Positions 1 to 7,807 of a DNA stretch of 64,000 nt are shown here, in pieces. The number at the start of each line of letters is the position of its first letter. The stretch's first letter is position 1. The notes under the pieces are model-generated. The model ran no database searches, was not told the origin of the DNA, and saw nothing but the letters and a program-made list of their open reading frames with translations. Origin of the DNA: Inquilinus sp042743185 (GTDB lineage: Bacteria; Pseudomonadota; Alphaproteobacteria; DSM-16000; Inquilinaceae); assembly GCF_042743185.1 (NCBI RefSeq), contig NZ_JBHYMS010000014.1:79170-143169 (forward strand), read 5' to 3'. The position numbers and the translations under genes were made by a program.

Positions 1-1
1 C

Positions 2-1990
2 CGGATCGATCGCCCCTTCCCGCAGCGCTACCGGCTGCGCATCGACTACGGCACGGCCGGCGGGATGTGGGAGATCGAGGATCCCTATCGCTTCCCGTCC
101 AGCTTCGGCGAGCTCGACCTCCATCTGCTGGGCGAGGGCACGCATCTGGAGCTCTATGAGCGGCTCGGCGCCCATCCGCGGACGCTGGACGGGGTGGACG
201 GCACGGTCTTCGCCGTCTGGGCGCCGAACGCCCGCCGCGTCGCCGTGGTCGGCGACTTCAACAGCTGGGACGGCCGGCTGCACCCGATGCGGCTGCATCC
301 CGGCATCGGCGTGTGGGAGATCTTCCTGCCCGGCGTCGGACCCGGCGCGGCCTACAAGTTCGAGATCCGCGGCCCGACCGGCGACCTGCTGCCGCTGAAG
401 ACCGACCCCTTCGCCTTCCGGGCCGAGCATCCGCCGAAGACCGCCTCGATCGTGCACGGCCTGCCCGACCCCAGCTGGGACGACGGCCAGTGGCTGGTCG
501 GGCGCGCGGCGGCGCAGCGGCGCGACGCGCCGATCAGCATCTACGAGGTGCATCCCGGCTCGTGGCGCCGGGTGCCGGAGGACGGCGGCCGGCCGCTGTC
601 CTGGCGCGAGCTGGGCGACCAGCTGGTGCCCTACGCCGCCGGCCTCGGCTTCACCCATATCGAGCTGCTGCCGGTCAGCGAATATCCGTTCGACGGGTCC
701 TGGGGCTATCAGCCGATCGGCCTCTATGCCCCGACCAGCCGCTTCGGCCCGCCGGAGGATTTCGCCGCCTTCGTCGACCGCTGCCACCGCGCTGGGCTGG
801 GAGTGCTGCTGGACTGGGTGCCCGGGCATTTCCCCAAGGACGAGCACGGCCTGGCCCGGTTCGACGGCACCGCCCTCTACGAGCACGCCGATCCGCGCCA
901 GGGCATGCACCAGGACTGGGGCACGCTGATCTACAATTACGGCCGGGCCGAGGTGCGCAACTTCCTGCTCGGCAATGCCCTCTTCTGGCTCGACCGCTTC
1001 CATGTCGACGGTCTGCGGGTCGATGCCGTGGCCTCGATGCTCTACCTCGACTACAGCCGCAAGGCCGGGGAATGGGTGCCGAACCGCTTCGGCGGCCGCG
1101 AGAACCTGGAGGCGGTGGAGTTCCTGCGCCAGACCAATGTCGAGGTGTTCGGCCGGCACGAAGGCGTGACCACCGTGGCCGAGGAATCGACCGCCTGGCC
1201 CGCCGTGTCGCGCCCCGCCCATCTCGGGGGCCTGGGCTTCGGCTACAAGTGGAACATGGGGTGGATGAACGACACCCTGCGCTACATGCAGAAGGACCCG
1301 GTGCACCGCCACTGGCACCATTCCGACCTGACCTTCGGCCTGCTCTACGCCTTCAGCGAGAACTTCGTGCTGCCGCTGAGCCACGACGAGGTGGTGCACG
1401 GCAAGGGGTCGCTGCTGGGCAAGATGCCGGGCGACGACTGGCAGCAATTCGCCAACCTTCGCGCCTATTACGGCTTCATGTGGGCCCATCCGGGCAAGAA
1501 GCTGCTGTTCATGGGCGGCGAGTTCGCCCAGCGCAACGAATGGGACCACGACCGCAGCCTGGACTGGCACCTCTTGGACGGCGAGCGCCATGCCGGGGTG
1601 CAGCGGCTGATCGGCGACCTGAACCGCCTGTACCGCGAGCTGCCGGCCCTGCATGTGCACGACTGCGAGCCGCAGGGCTTCGACTGGGTCGACGCCAGCA
1701 ACAGCGCCGATTCGATCCTGGTCTGGCTGCGCCGCGGCAACGAGGGCGACCGGCCGGTGCTGGCGGTGTCGAACTTCACCCCGGTGCCGCGCCAGGGCTA
1801 CCGCATCGGCGTGCCCCATGGCGGCCGCTGGGTCGAGCGGCTGAACACCGACGCCCAGATCTATGGCGGCTCCGGCATGGGCAATTTCGGCGGGGTCGAG
1901 GCCGAAACCGCACCCTGGCATGGCCGCCCCTGCTCGATGCTCGTCACCCTGCCGCCGCTGGCGACCGTGCTGTTCGAATGGGCGGGGTGA
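2..1990 (+). CDS. glgB: 1,4-alpha-glucan branching enzyme GlgB (5' end outside window)
   Basis: Cytoplasmic GH13 enzyme that makes the alpha-1,6 branches of glycogen. The frame is open from base 2 with no start inside the window, and the first residues (RIDRPFPQRYRLRIDYGTAGG) already read as GlgB N1 domain; the ATG at 65 is therefore internal. The CBM48 motif VVGDFNSWDG follows, then the catalytic barrel with DGLRVDAVASM (Asp nucleophile codon at 1022), VAEEST (acid/base Glu codon at 1181) and LPLSHDEVVHGK. The Asp-Glu spacing of 53 residues equals that of E. coli D405-E458, so about 85 N-terminal residues lie upstream. It stops with TGA at 1988. The neighbour glgX fits a glycogen locus whose other members would lie to the left. 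Confidence 0.97.
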   Translation, partial: RIDRPFPQRYRLRIDYGTAGGMWEIEDPYRFPSSFGELDLHLLGEGTHLELYERLGAHPRTLDGVDGTVFAVWAPNARRVAVVGDFNSWDGRLHPMRLHPGIGVWEIFLPGVGPGAAYKFEIRGPTGDLLPLKTDPFAFRAEHPPKTASIVHGLPDPSWDDGQWLVGRAAAQRRDAPISIYEVHPGSWRRVPEDGGRPLSWRELGDQLVPYAAGLGFTHIELLPVSEYPFDGSWGYQPIGLYAPTSRFGPPEDFAAFVDRCHRAGLGVLLDWVPGHFPKDEHGLARFDGTALYEHADPRQGMHQDWGTLIYNYGRAEVRNFLLGNALFWLDRFHVDGLRVDAVASMLYLDYSRKAGEWVPNRFGGRENLEAVEFLRQTNVEVFGRHEGVTTVAEESTAWPAVSRPAHLGGLGFGYKWNMGWMNDTLRYMQKDPVHRHWHHSDLTFGLLYAFSENFVLPLSHDEVVHGKGSLLGKMPGDDWQQFANLRAYYGFMWAHPGKKLLFMGGEFAQRNEWDHDRSLDWHLLDGERHAGVQRLIGDLNRLYRELPALHVHDCEPQGFDWVDASNSADSILVWLRRGNEGDRPVLAVSNFTPVPRQGYRIGVPHGGRWVERLNTDAQIYGGSGMGNFGGVEAETAPWHGRPCSMLVTLPPLATVLFEWAG

Positions 1991-2009
1991 GGCGGCGATC
2001 CAGTCCGAT

Positions 2010-2084
2010 GTAGGTTGGGTTCGCGGCAGCGAACCCAACAGGCACAGGTCGCGCGTTGGGTTCGCCAGGGCGAACCCAACCTAC
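2010..2084. repeat. REP-like paired-hairpin repeat, copy 1
   Basis: Two perfect 11-bp hairpins with the same arms (GTTGGGTTCGC / GCGAACCCAAC) lie at 2014-2039 (4-nt loop) and 2055-2080 (4-nt loop), separated by 15 bp. The outer 15 bp (2010-2024 and 2070-2084, GTAGGTTGGGTTCGC and its complement) are themselves inverted, so the whole element is a palindrome of palindromes. The same design recurs at 37059-37139 with different loops and spacer. This is the architecture of bacterial interspersed mosaic / REP elements mobilised by RAYT transposases; no such transposase gene is in the window. It lies between the convergent glgB and the coiled-coil gene. Confidence 0.85.
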
Positions 2085-2121
2085 GATTTCTGGTGGTATG
2101 GGCGGTGAAGCTGCCCCGCCG

Positions 2122-2802
2122 CTACGGCTTCGCCGCCTCGGCCTGGCGCTTCAGCTCCTCCGCCGTGCGGGCGATCTGGGCCTGCAGGTCGGCGAGCTGC
2201 TGGCGGACCGCGGCCAGGTCGCCCTGGGTCTTGCCCAGCTGCTCGGTCGCCTGCGCCAGCTGGCCGTTCACCGCGGCGGCGTCGGCGTTGAGCCGGCCGT
2301 AGCTGTCGCGCTGCGCCGCCTCCTGCCCACGCAGCTGCTCCAGCCGGCCATCGGCATCGGCGATCTCCGCCTGCCTGGCGGCGAGCTGCGAATCGGCGGC
2401 CTGCGCCTGCTGCTGCGTCGCCTGGATCCGCGCCGCGGCCGCGTCGGCCTCCTGCGCCGCCTGGTCGCGGCGCCGGGTGGCATCCGCCAGGGCGGCCCGG
2501 CCCTGCTGGAGCAGGGCCTGCAGCTTTTCCGATTCGGCCTTCAGCGCGTCGCGGTCGGCGCCGGCCCGCTTCAGCGCCGCCAGCTCCTGCTCCGCCGCCT
2601 CCAGCCGGCCCTGCAGCCCGTCGCGGGACTGGCCGGCGCTGCGGCTTTCGACGCCGAGATAGATCGCCGCGACCAGGGCGACGAAGGCAACGATGATCGC
2701 GGCGATGACGGCGATTCGCGGCCCTTCCGGATCGCGCGGGGGAACCTGGTGCGGATCGGTCGGCGCGGCCGGGCTGTGGTCGGGATCGGCGAGGGTCGTC
2801 AC
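2122..2802 (-). CDS. membrane-anchored coiled-coil protein of unknown function
   Basis: I do not recognise the family. About 226 aa: a Pro/Asp-rich N-terminus, one hydrophobic segment (IAVIAAIIVAFVALVAAIYL) and then an almost continuous Ala/Gln/Glu/Arg-rich coiled coil to the C-terminus, suggesting a single-pass inner-membrane protein with a long periplasmic or cytoplasmic coil. The GTG at 2802 is preferred because AAGGA sits 8 nt upstream; an in-frame TTG at 2835 has no better ribosome site. It is divergent from glgX (about 150 bp apart) and convergent with glgB across the REP-like element. No enzymatic motif is visible, so a scaffold or envelope role is only a guess. Confidence 0.7.
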   Translation of the reverse strand: MTTLADPDHSPAAPTDPHQVPPRDPEGPRIAVIAAIIVAFVALVAAIYLGVESRSAGQSRDGLQGRLEAAEQELAALKRAGADRDALKAESEKLQALLQQGRAALADATRRRDQAAQEADAAAARIQATQQQAQAADSQLAARQAEIADADGRLEQLRGQEAAQRDSYGRLNADAAAVNGQLAQATEQLGKTQGDLAAVRQQLADLQAQIARTAEELKRQAEAAKP

Positions 2803-2954
2803 GCGGTCGGTCCTTTCGGCAGGTCGGCTGGGCAACGCCTAGCGGCGAAACTTGGTGAAAACGTGTCGGCGGTGGCGGCGGCGCGATGGCCGGTGGACGG
2901 CCCCCCGCCGCGGGCCCCATCCTGCCCGCGGGACAGGATCGAAGGAACCCCGCG

Positions 2955-5054
2955 ATGCCGCTGCCCGATCGGATTCCGGCCGGACGCCCCTGGCCGCTCG
3001 GCGCCACGCCGGCGGCGGACGGGGTGAATTTCGCCCTGTTCTCCGCCCATGCCGAGCGGGTCGAGCTGTGCCTGTTCGATGCCGAGGGGCGGCAGGAGGT
3101 CGCGCGCCGGGACCTGCCGGCCCGCACCGACCAGGTCTGGCACGGTTTTCTGCCCGGCGCCGGGGCCGGCACGGTCTACGGCTTCCGCGTCCACGGTCCC
3201 TATGCACCCTTGGACGGCCACCGCTTCAACCCGAACAAGCTGCTGCTGGACCCCTATGCCCGCGGCCTGGCCGGCGGCTTCCGGTGGGACGATTCGGTGC
3301 ATGGCTACACCCGCGGCGACCCGGCGGCCGACCTGTCCTTCGACCCGCGCGACAGCGCCCCCTTCGTGCCGAAATCGGTGGTGGTCGACCCGGCCCACGA
3401 CTGGGAGGGCGACGAGGCGCCGCGCACGCCCTGGTCCGACACGGTGATCTACGAGGCCCATGTCCGCGGCCTGACCATGCGCCACCCGGGCGTGCCGGAG
3501 CCGCTGCGCGGCACGCTGGGCGGGCTGGCCCATCCGGTGATGGTCGACCATCTGCACCGGCTCGGCGTCACCGCGGTCGAGCTGATGCCGGTGCACGCCT
3601 TCCTGGACGAGCGGGCGCTGGTGGAGCGCGGCCTGAAGAACTACTGGGGCTACAACACCGCCGCCTTCTTCGCCGTCCATCCGTCCTATGCCGGCCCCCT
3701 GCCTCCGCTGGAGGCGCTGCGCAACGCGGTCAAGGCGCTGCACCGGGCCGGCATCGAGGTGATCCTCGACGTCGTCTACAACCACACGGCGGAAAGCGAC
3801 GTCTTCGGCCCGACCCTGAACTTCCGCGGCATCGACAACCTGTCCTACTACCAGCACGCGGCACATGACCGGCGCGAGCCGTTCAACCCGACCGGCACCG
3901 GCAACGCGCTCGACCTCGGCCATCCGCGGGTGCTGCAGATGGTGATGGACAGCCTGCGCTGGTGGGTCGAGGCGGCGCATGTCGACGGCTTCCGCTTCGA
4001 CCTGGCCACCACCCTGGCCCGGGTGGAGTGCGAGTTCACCCCCGCCGCCCCCTTCCTGCAGGCGGTGGCGCAGGACCCGGTGCTGGCCCATGCCAAGCTG
4101 ATCGCCGAGCCCTGGGACATCGGGCCCGGCGGCTGGCGCGTCGGCGAATTCCCCACGGGCTGGTCGGAGTGGAACGACCGATACCGCGACGGCGTCCGCC
4201 GTGCCTGGCGTGGCGATCCGGGCCAGCGGCCGGAGCTGGCGCGGCGCGTCTCGGCCTCCGCCGACCTGTTCGACCGTGACGGCCGCGGCGCCCGGACCAG
4301 CATCAACTTCGTCACCGCCCATGACGGCTTCACCCTGGCCGACCTCGTCTCCTACGCGCAGAAGCACAACGAGGCGAATGGCGAGGGCAACCGCGACGGC
4401 ACCGGCGACAACCATTCCGACAATGGCGGCGTCGAGGGGCCGACCGACGATCCGGCGATCCTGGCCCGGCGGCTGCGCCGGCGGCGCAACCTGCTGGCCA
4501 CGCTGCTGTTCAGCCAGGGCGTGCCGATGCTGCTGGGCGGCGACGAGCTGGGCCACAGCCAGCAGGGCAACAACAACGCCTATTGCCAGGACGGACCGCT
4601 GACCTGGCCGGACTGGGCCGCCGCCGATCCCGCCTTCCTCGATTTCGCGGCCCGGGTCGTGGCGCTGCGCCGGGTCCATCCGGCCCTGCGCCAGCCCCGG
4701 TTCCTGCACGGTGCCCCGGATGGGCCGGACGACCTGCCCGACATCGCCTGGCTGCGGCCGGACGGCCAGCCCATGGCCTCGGCCGACTGGGACGACCCGG
4801 CCGGCGTCGGCCTCGGCGTGCTGCTGAGCGAGCCGGGCACGCCGCCGCTGCTGCTGCTGCTCAACCCCGGGCCGGCGGACATCCCCTTCGTCCTGCCGCC
4901 CGGCGGCGCCTGGCACCCCTGGCTCGACACGGCGCGGACGCCCGCCGTGCCGCGGCTGGATGCGGCGGCGGCCTATCCGCTGATGGCGGAAAGCTTGGCC
5001 TTGCTGGCGCTCGGCGCCGCCTCGCCCGCAGAGATCGGGAATGAATTGCAATAA
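2955..5054 (+). CDS. glgX: glycogen debranching enzyme GlgX
   Basis: GH13 isoamylase-type enzyme that removes alpha-1,6 branches from phosphorylase-limit glycogen. 699 aa, normal for GlgX. It has an N-terminal CBM48 region (WPLGATPAADGVNFALFSAHA) and a barrel with the four conserved regions: DVVYNHTAE, DGFRFDLATTLAR (nucleophile Asp), LIAEPWDIG (acid/base Glu) and FVTAHDGFTLADL (transition-state Asp). The ATG at 2955 is chosen because GAAGGA lies 8 nt upstream and homology starts right there; an upstream in-frame ATG at 2886 would add 23 unrelated residues. It pairs with glgB upstream. It ends in TAA at 5052-5054, immediately before a dyad ahead of bfr. Confidence 0.97.
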   Translation: MPLPDRIPAGRPWPLGATPAADGVNFALFSAHAERVELCLFDAEGRQEVARRDLPARTDQVWHGFLPGAGAGTVYGFRVHGPYAPLDGHRFNPNKLLLDPYARGLAGGFRWDDSVHGYTRGDPAADLSFDPRDSAPFVPKSVVVDPAHDWEGDEAPRTPWSDTVIYEAHVRGLTMRHPGVPEPLRGTLGGLAHPVMVDHLHRLGVTAVELMPVHAFLDERALVERGLKNYWGYNTAAFFAVHPSYAGPLPPLEALRNAVKALHRAGIEVILDVVYNHTAESDVFGPTLNFRGIDNLSYYQHAAHDRREPFNPTGTGNALDLGHPRVLQMVMDSLRWWVEAAHVDGFRFDLATTLARVECEFTPAAPFLQAVAQDPVLAHAKLIAEPWDIGPGGWRVGEFPTGWSEWNDRYRDGVRRAWRGDPGQRPELARRVSASADLFDRDGRGARTSINFVTAHDGFTLADLVSYAQKHNEANGEGNRDGTGDNHSDNGGVEGPTDDPAILARRLRRRRNLLATLLFSQGVPMLLGGDELGHSQQGNNNAYCQDGPLTWPDWAAADPAFLDFAARVVALRRVHPALRQPRFLHGAPDGPDDLPDIAWLRPDGQPMASADWDDPAGVGLGVLLSEPGTPPLLLLLNPGPADIPFVLPPGGAWHPWLDTARTPAVPRLDAAAAYPLMAESLALLALGAASPAEIGNELQ

Positions 5055-5057
5055 AGC

Positions 5058-5078
5058 TGCGATTGTTTCTCAATCACA
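5058..5078. promoter_or_regulatory. imperfect dyad upstream of bfr, possible iron-regulator operator
   Basis: TGCGATTG-N5-CAATCACA: 7 of 8 arm positions are complementary, in an AT-richer stretch 77 bp before the bacterioferritin start. The shape resembles Fur/Irr-type operators of alphaproteobacteria, and bfr genes are commonly iron-regulated. The assignment to a particular regulator is inference, and no convincing -35/-10 pair could be fixed. Confidence 0.35.
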
Positions 5079-5154
5079 GAAGTAAAACTTTACGGAATCC
5101 TGTAATCGTTCTAAGGTGCGCCCTCCGAATTGACGAACACCGGCCGAGGCGACG

Positions 5155-5631
5155 ATGCAGGGCGACAAGAAAGTCATCACCCACCTGAACGCGGTGCTGA
5201 AGAACGAACTGACCGCGATCAACCAGTATTTCCTGCATGCGCGGATGCTCAAGAACTGGGACATCAAGCGCCTGGCCAAGAAGGTGTATGAGGAATCGAT
5301 CGGCGAGATGAAGCATGCCGATCTGCTGATCGAGCGCATCCTGGTGCTGGAAGGCCTGCCGAACCTGCAGGATCTCGGCAAGCTCGGCATCGGCGAGAAC
5401 GTGCCGGAGATGCTGGAATCCGATCTCGGCCTCGAGACCTTCAACCAGAAGACGGTGAAGGAGGCGATGGCGCATTGCGAATCGGTGCGCGACTTCGTCT
5501 CCAAGGACATCCTGCTGAAGATCCTGGGCGACACCGAGGAGCACATCGACTGGCTCGAATCGCAGCAATACCTGATCAGCCAGATGGGCGTGCAGAACTA
5601 CATCCAGCTGGTGTCGACCGACGAGGAGTGA
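5155..5631 (+). CDS. bfr: bacterioferritin
   Basis: Haem-containing iron-storage protein forming a 24-mer; oxidises Fe(II) and stores it as mineral. 158 aa, same length as E. coli Bfr, with near-identical landmarks: E18 (NELTAINQYFLHAR), E51, M52 (haem axial ligand) and H54 (GEMKHAD), E94 and H130 (EEHIDWLE). One ferroxidase ligand position looks changed: by residue count the equivalent of E. coli E127 is Thr (GDTEEH), although E128 and E129 follow and could shift the register. Preceded by an AT-rich region with a dyad, followed by a strong terminator, so it is probably monocistronic. Confidence 0.96.
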   Translation: MQGDKKVITHLNAVLKNELTAINQYFLHARMLKNWDIKRLAKKVYEESIGEMKHADLLIERILVLEGLPNLQDLGKLGIGENVPEMLESDLGLETFNQKTVKEAMAHCESVRDFVSKDILLKILGDTEEHIDWLESQQYLISQMGVQNYIQLVSTDEE

Positions 5632-5657
5632 CGGGATCGTCCCTCCCTGCTTCGGGC

Positions 5658-5682
5658 AGCCCCGCTTCGGCGGGGCTTTTTT
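5658..5682 (+). terminator. Rho-independent terminator of bfr
   Basis: Perfect 8-bp stem AGCCCCGC / GCGGGGCT closed by a TTCG tetraloop and followed by six T, 27 nt after the bfr stop codon. Confidence 0.92.
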
Positions 5683-5755
5683 CTGCCCGGGAGATTGCAT
5701 CGCGGAGCCGGCACCCAACCTGATACGGAGGCCCATCAGCGCCGGGAGAAGACCG

Positions 5756-6103
5756 ATGCCCCGCAGCGTGCCGATCGTCCTGCTGGCGGCCCTCGTGCCC
5801 GCCACCGCCCTGGCCCATCACGGCTGGAGCTCCTACGACGCCAACACCACGCTCACGCTCTCGGGGCCGATCGAGACCGCGAGCTACCAGAACCCGCATG
5901 GCCTGATCACCCTGACCCAGGAGGGCAAGACCTGGCAGGTGGTGCTGTCGCCGCCGTCGCGCATGGACCGGCGCGGCCTGCCGCGCGAGGACCTGGCCGT
6001 CGGCACGCCCGTGACCGTGGTCGGCTATCCCAGCCGGGCGGTCGCGGACGAGATGCGGGCCGAGCGGATCACGATCGGCGGCCGCACCGTCGAGCTGCGC
6101 TGA
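5756..6103 (+). CDS. small exported protein, DUF6152-like
   Basis: 115 aa with a Sec signal peptide (cleavage near ALA-HHGW) and a small beta-rich domain opening with AHHGWSSYD and containing ENPHGL-like (YQNPHGLITL) and PVTVVGYPSR segments, the pattern I associate with the DUF6152 family of periplasmic proteins. Function is unknown. ATG at 5756 follows a GGGAGA ribosome site. The next gene starts 4 bp after the stop, so the two are an operon; pairing of a DUF6152-type exported protein with a membrane protein is common in proteobacteria. Confidence 0.72.
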   Translation: MPRSVPIVLLAALVPATALAHHGWSSYDANTTLTLSGPIETASYQNPHGLITLTQEGKTWQVVLSPPSRMDRRGLPREDLAVGTPVTVVGYPSRAVADEMRAERITIGGRTVELR

Positions 6104-6107
6104 GCCG

Positions 6108-6611
6108 ATGGAGCACGGCCCCAGGGGCAGCGGCCTTCTCGCCGAGGGCGCGGCGCTGCTCGAGCACTCCCCTTTCGGCGCGCTGATGCGCGATTCGCTG
6201 TGGCTCTACCCGGCGGCCAACCTGCTGCACCTGCTCGGGCTGGTGCTGCTGGTCGGCGGCATCGGGCTGCTCGACCTCCGCCTCGTCGGCTTCGGCCGCG
6301 CGCTGCCGGTCCGCGTGGTGTCGCGCCTGCTGACCCGGGTCGCGCTGGTCGGCCTGGCGCTGATGGCCGCGACCGGTGCTGCGCTGTTCGCCGCCGATGC
6401 CGGGCCGCTGGCCGCGACCGACATCTTTCAGTTGAAGATCCTGGTGATCGCGGCGGCGCTGGCCAACGCGATCGCCTTCCGCTGGCTGTGGCAGCGCTCG
6501 CTGCCCGACTGGGACCATACCCCGCCGCTGCTCGGCCGGATCCAGGCGGCGGGGTCGATCGTGCTCTGGTTTTTTGCCGGCGCCCTCGGCCGGCTGATCG
6601 CTTACGGTTGA
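6108..6611 (+). CDS. multi-pass membrane protein, DUF6644-like
   Basis: 167 aa with four predicted membrane helices (around residues 32-55, 72-93, 105-123 and 144-163) and the motif LLDLRLVGFGRALP after the first helix, typical of the DUF6644 membrane family; family name from memory. Unknown function. It lies 4 bp downstream of the exported DUF6152-like gene, suggesting that the two act together in the envelope. It is convergent with phaR, with only 18 bp between stop codons and no obvious terminator. Confidence 0.65.
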   Translation: MEHGPRGSGLLAEGAALLEHSPFGALMRDSLWLYPAANLLHLLGLVLLVGGIGLLDLRLVGFGRALPVRVVSRLLTRVALVGLALMAATGAALFAADAGPLAATDIFQLKILVIAAALANAIAFRWLWQRSLPDWDHTPPLLGRIQAAGSIVLWFFAGALGRLIAYG

Positions 6612-6629
6612 ACCTACGTCTGCGCCCGG

Positions 6630-7271
6630 TCACCGCTTCGGCTTGTTGATCGCCTCGATCTGGCGCTGCAGGTCATCGAGCTTCTGGCGCAGCGTATCGA
6701 TCGATCCCTGCTCCGACGGAGCGGCGGCCGGCGCCGGTGCCGCCGGCTGGGAGGGCTGCCCACCTTTGCCGGCCTGGGGGCCGAAGGGGGTGAACATCTG
6801 CATCGCCCGCTCGAACAGGGCCATGTTCTGCTTGCCCATTTCCTCCAGCGCGCCGCCGAACGGGAACACCCCGCTGACGTCCTTGAAGTACTGGCGCATC
6901 TGGTCCTGGTTGCGGGCGAAGGCCTCCATCGAGGATTCGAGGTAGCGCGGCACCATGAACTGCAGGTTGTCGCCGTACAGGCTGATCAGCTGCCGCAGGA
7001 AGCCGATCGGCAGCATGTTCTGGCCCTTGCCCTCCTCCTCGACGATGATCTGGGTCAGCACCGAGCGGGTGATGTCTTCGCCGGTCTTGGCGTCGTAGAC
7101 CACGAATTCCGTGCCGTCCTTGACCATCTGGGCCAGGTTCTCGAGCGTCACATAGCTCGACGTCGCGGTGTTGTAGAGCCGGCGGTTGGCATATTTCTTG
7201 ATGGTGATGGGAGCGCTCTTCGGCTCCTCGGCCGACGGGGCGGTTCCAGGGGCGGCCTGACTGGTCGGCAT
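6630..7271 (-). CDS. phaR: polyhydroxyalkanoate synthesis repressor PhaR
   Basis: DNA-binding repressor that also binds PHB granules and derepresses phasin and PHB genes when polymer accumulates. 213 aa. The N-terminal PHB/PHA accumulation DNA-binding domain (ITIKKYANRRLYNTATSSYV, LENLAQMVKDG, GEDITRSVLTQIIVEEE) is followed by a second PHB_acc segment (GFLRQLISLYGDNLQFMVPR) and a Pro/Ala-rich tail with a short C-terminal coiled coil (LRQKLDDLQRQIEAI). Start ATG at 7271 (MPTSQAAPG) was chosen over longer in-frame starts because the conserved domain begins 20 residues later and AGGGA lies just upstream. Divergent from the PhaE/PhaC-like pair; phaA and phaB lie 2.5 kb away. Confidence 0.93.
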   Translation of the reverse strand: MPTSQAAPGTAPSAEEPKSAPITIKKYANRRLYNTATSSYVTLENLAQMVKDGTEFVVYDAKTGEDITRSVLTQIIVEEEGKGQNMLPIGFLRQLISLYGDNLQFMVPRYLESSMEAFARNQDQMRQYFKDVSGVFPFGGALEEMGKQNMALFERAMQMFTPFGPQAGKGGQPSQPAAPAPAAAPSEQGSIDTLRQKLDDLQRQIEAINKPKR

Positions 7272-7429
7272 GGGTGTCCCTATCGCTTCTTCCGGCCGCG
7301 GGCTCACGGCCGCTTTCACTGAATTGAGGCCTATACTGGTCCGACCGGGGCGGCATGTCACGATCCTTTCGCATCGCAACACGCGCCGGGCATAGGCAGG
7401 CCCGGCGGGGCCGACTATGATCGCCGCCG

Positions 7430-7807
7430 ATGACCGCGCCGAAACCGCCCCATGATCCGCCGCCCGGCGACGGCGACAGCCCGGACGACCTGGCCCGCCG
7501 CTTCCTCGATCTCTGGCAAGAGCATTGGACCGCAACCCTGACCGATCCCGAGACGCTGCGCGGCTGGGCCGCCCTGCTGGATCCCGGCCATGTGTCGCGG
7601 ATCATGACGGGCTTAAGCGGGAGGGCCGGCGATGACGCTGCGCCTCGGCCCCCGGCCGCTGCCGCTGCATCTGGCCGCGGCGGCGGCGAGCCTGACGAGC
7701 GGGATCGCCGCATTGCCGCTCTCGAGGAACGCGTCGCCCGGCTCGAAGCCGCTGTGGCCGGAGCCGCTGCGCCGCGCCGCCGAACGCCTCGCAAGCCTAC
7801 CCCCTGA
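7430..7807 (+). CDS. small PhaE/phasin-like coiled-coil protein
   Basis: 125 aa: a proline-rich start, a helical segment (LARRFLDLWQEHWTATL) resembling the amphipathic N-terminal part of PHA synthase subunit PhaE and phasin-like proteins, an Ala/Gly/Pro linker, then a regular heptad coil (RDRRIAALEERVARLEAAV) and a basic tail. Divergent from phaR and followed by a PhaC-like hydrolase whose start codon lies inside this gene: the last 176 bp are shared in a different frame. A PhaE-type partner of that hydrolase is the favoured role; similarity is recognised by eye only. The clean heptads inside the shared region argue that this frame is really translated. Confidence 0.6.
   Translation: MTAPKPPHDPPPGDGDSPDDLARRFLDLWQEHWTATLTDPETLRGWAALLDPGHVSRIMTGLSGRAGDDAAPRPPAAAAASGRGGGEPDERDRRIAALEERVARLEAAVAGAAAPRRRTPRKPTP

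Noticed and set aside
313..2013. A 566-codon plus-strand frame inside glgB
   Set aside because: Alternative frame of glgB, with Arg/Pro/Ala-rich low-complexity sequence.
2799..5051. A 750-codon minus-strand frame opposite glgX
   Set aside because: Complement artefact of GC-rich codon use; glgX carries all GH13 motifs.
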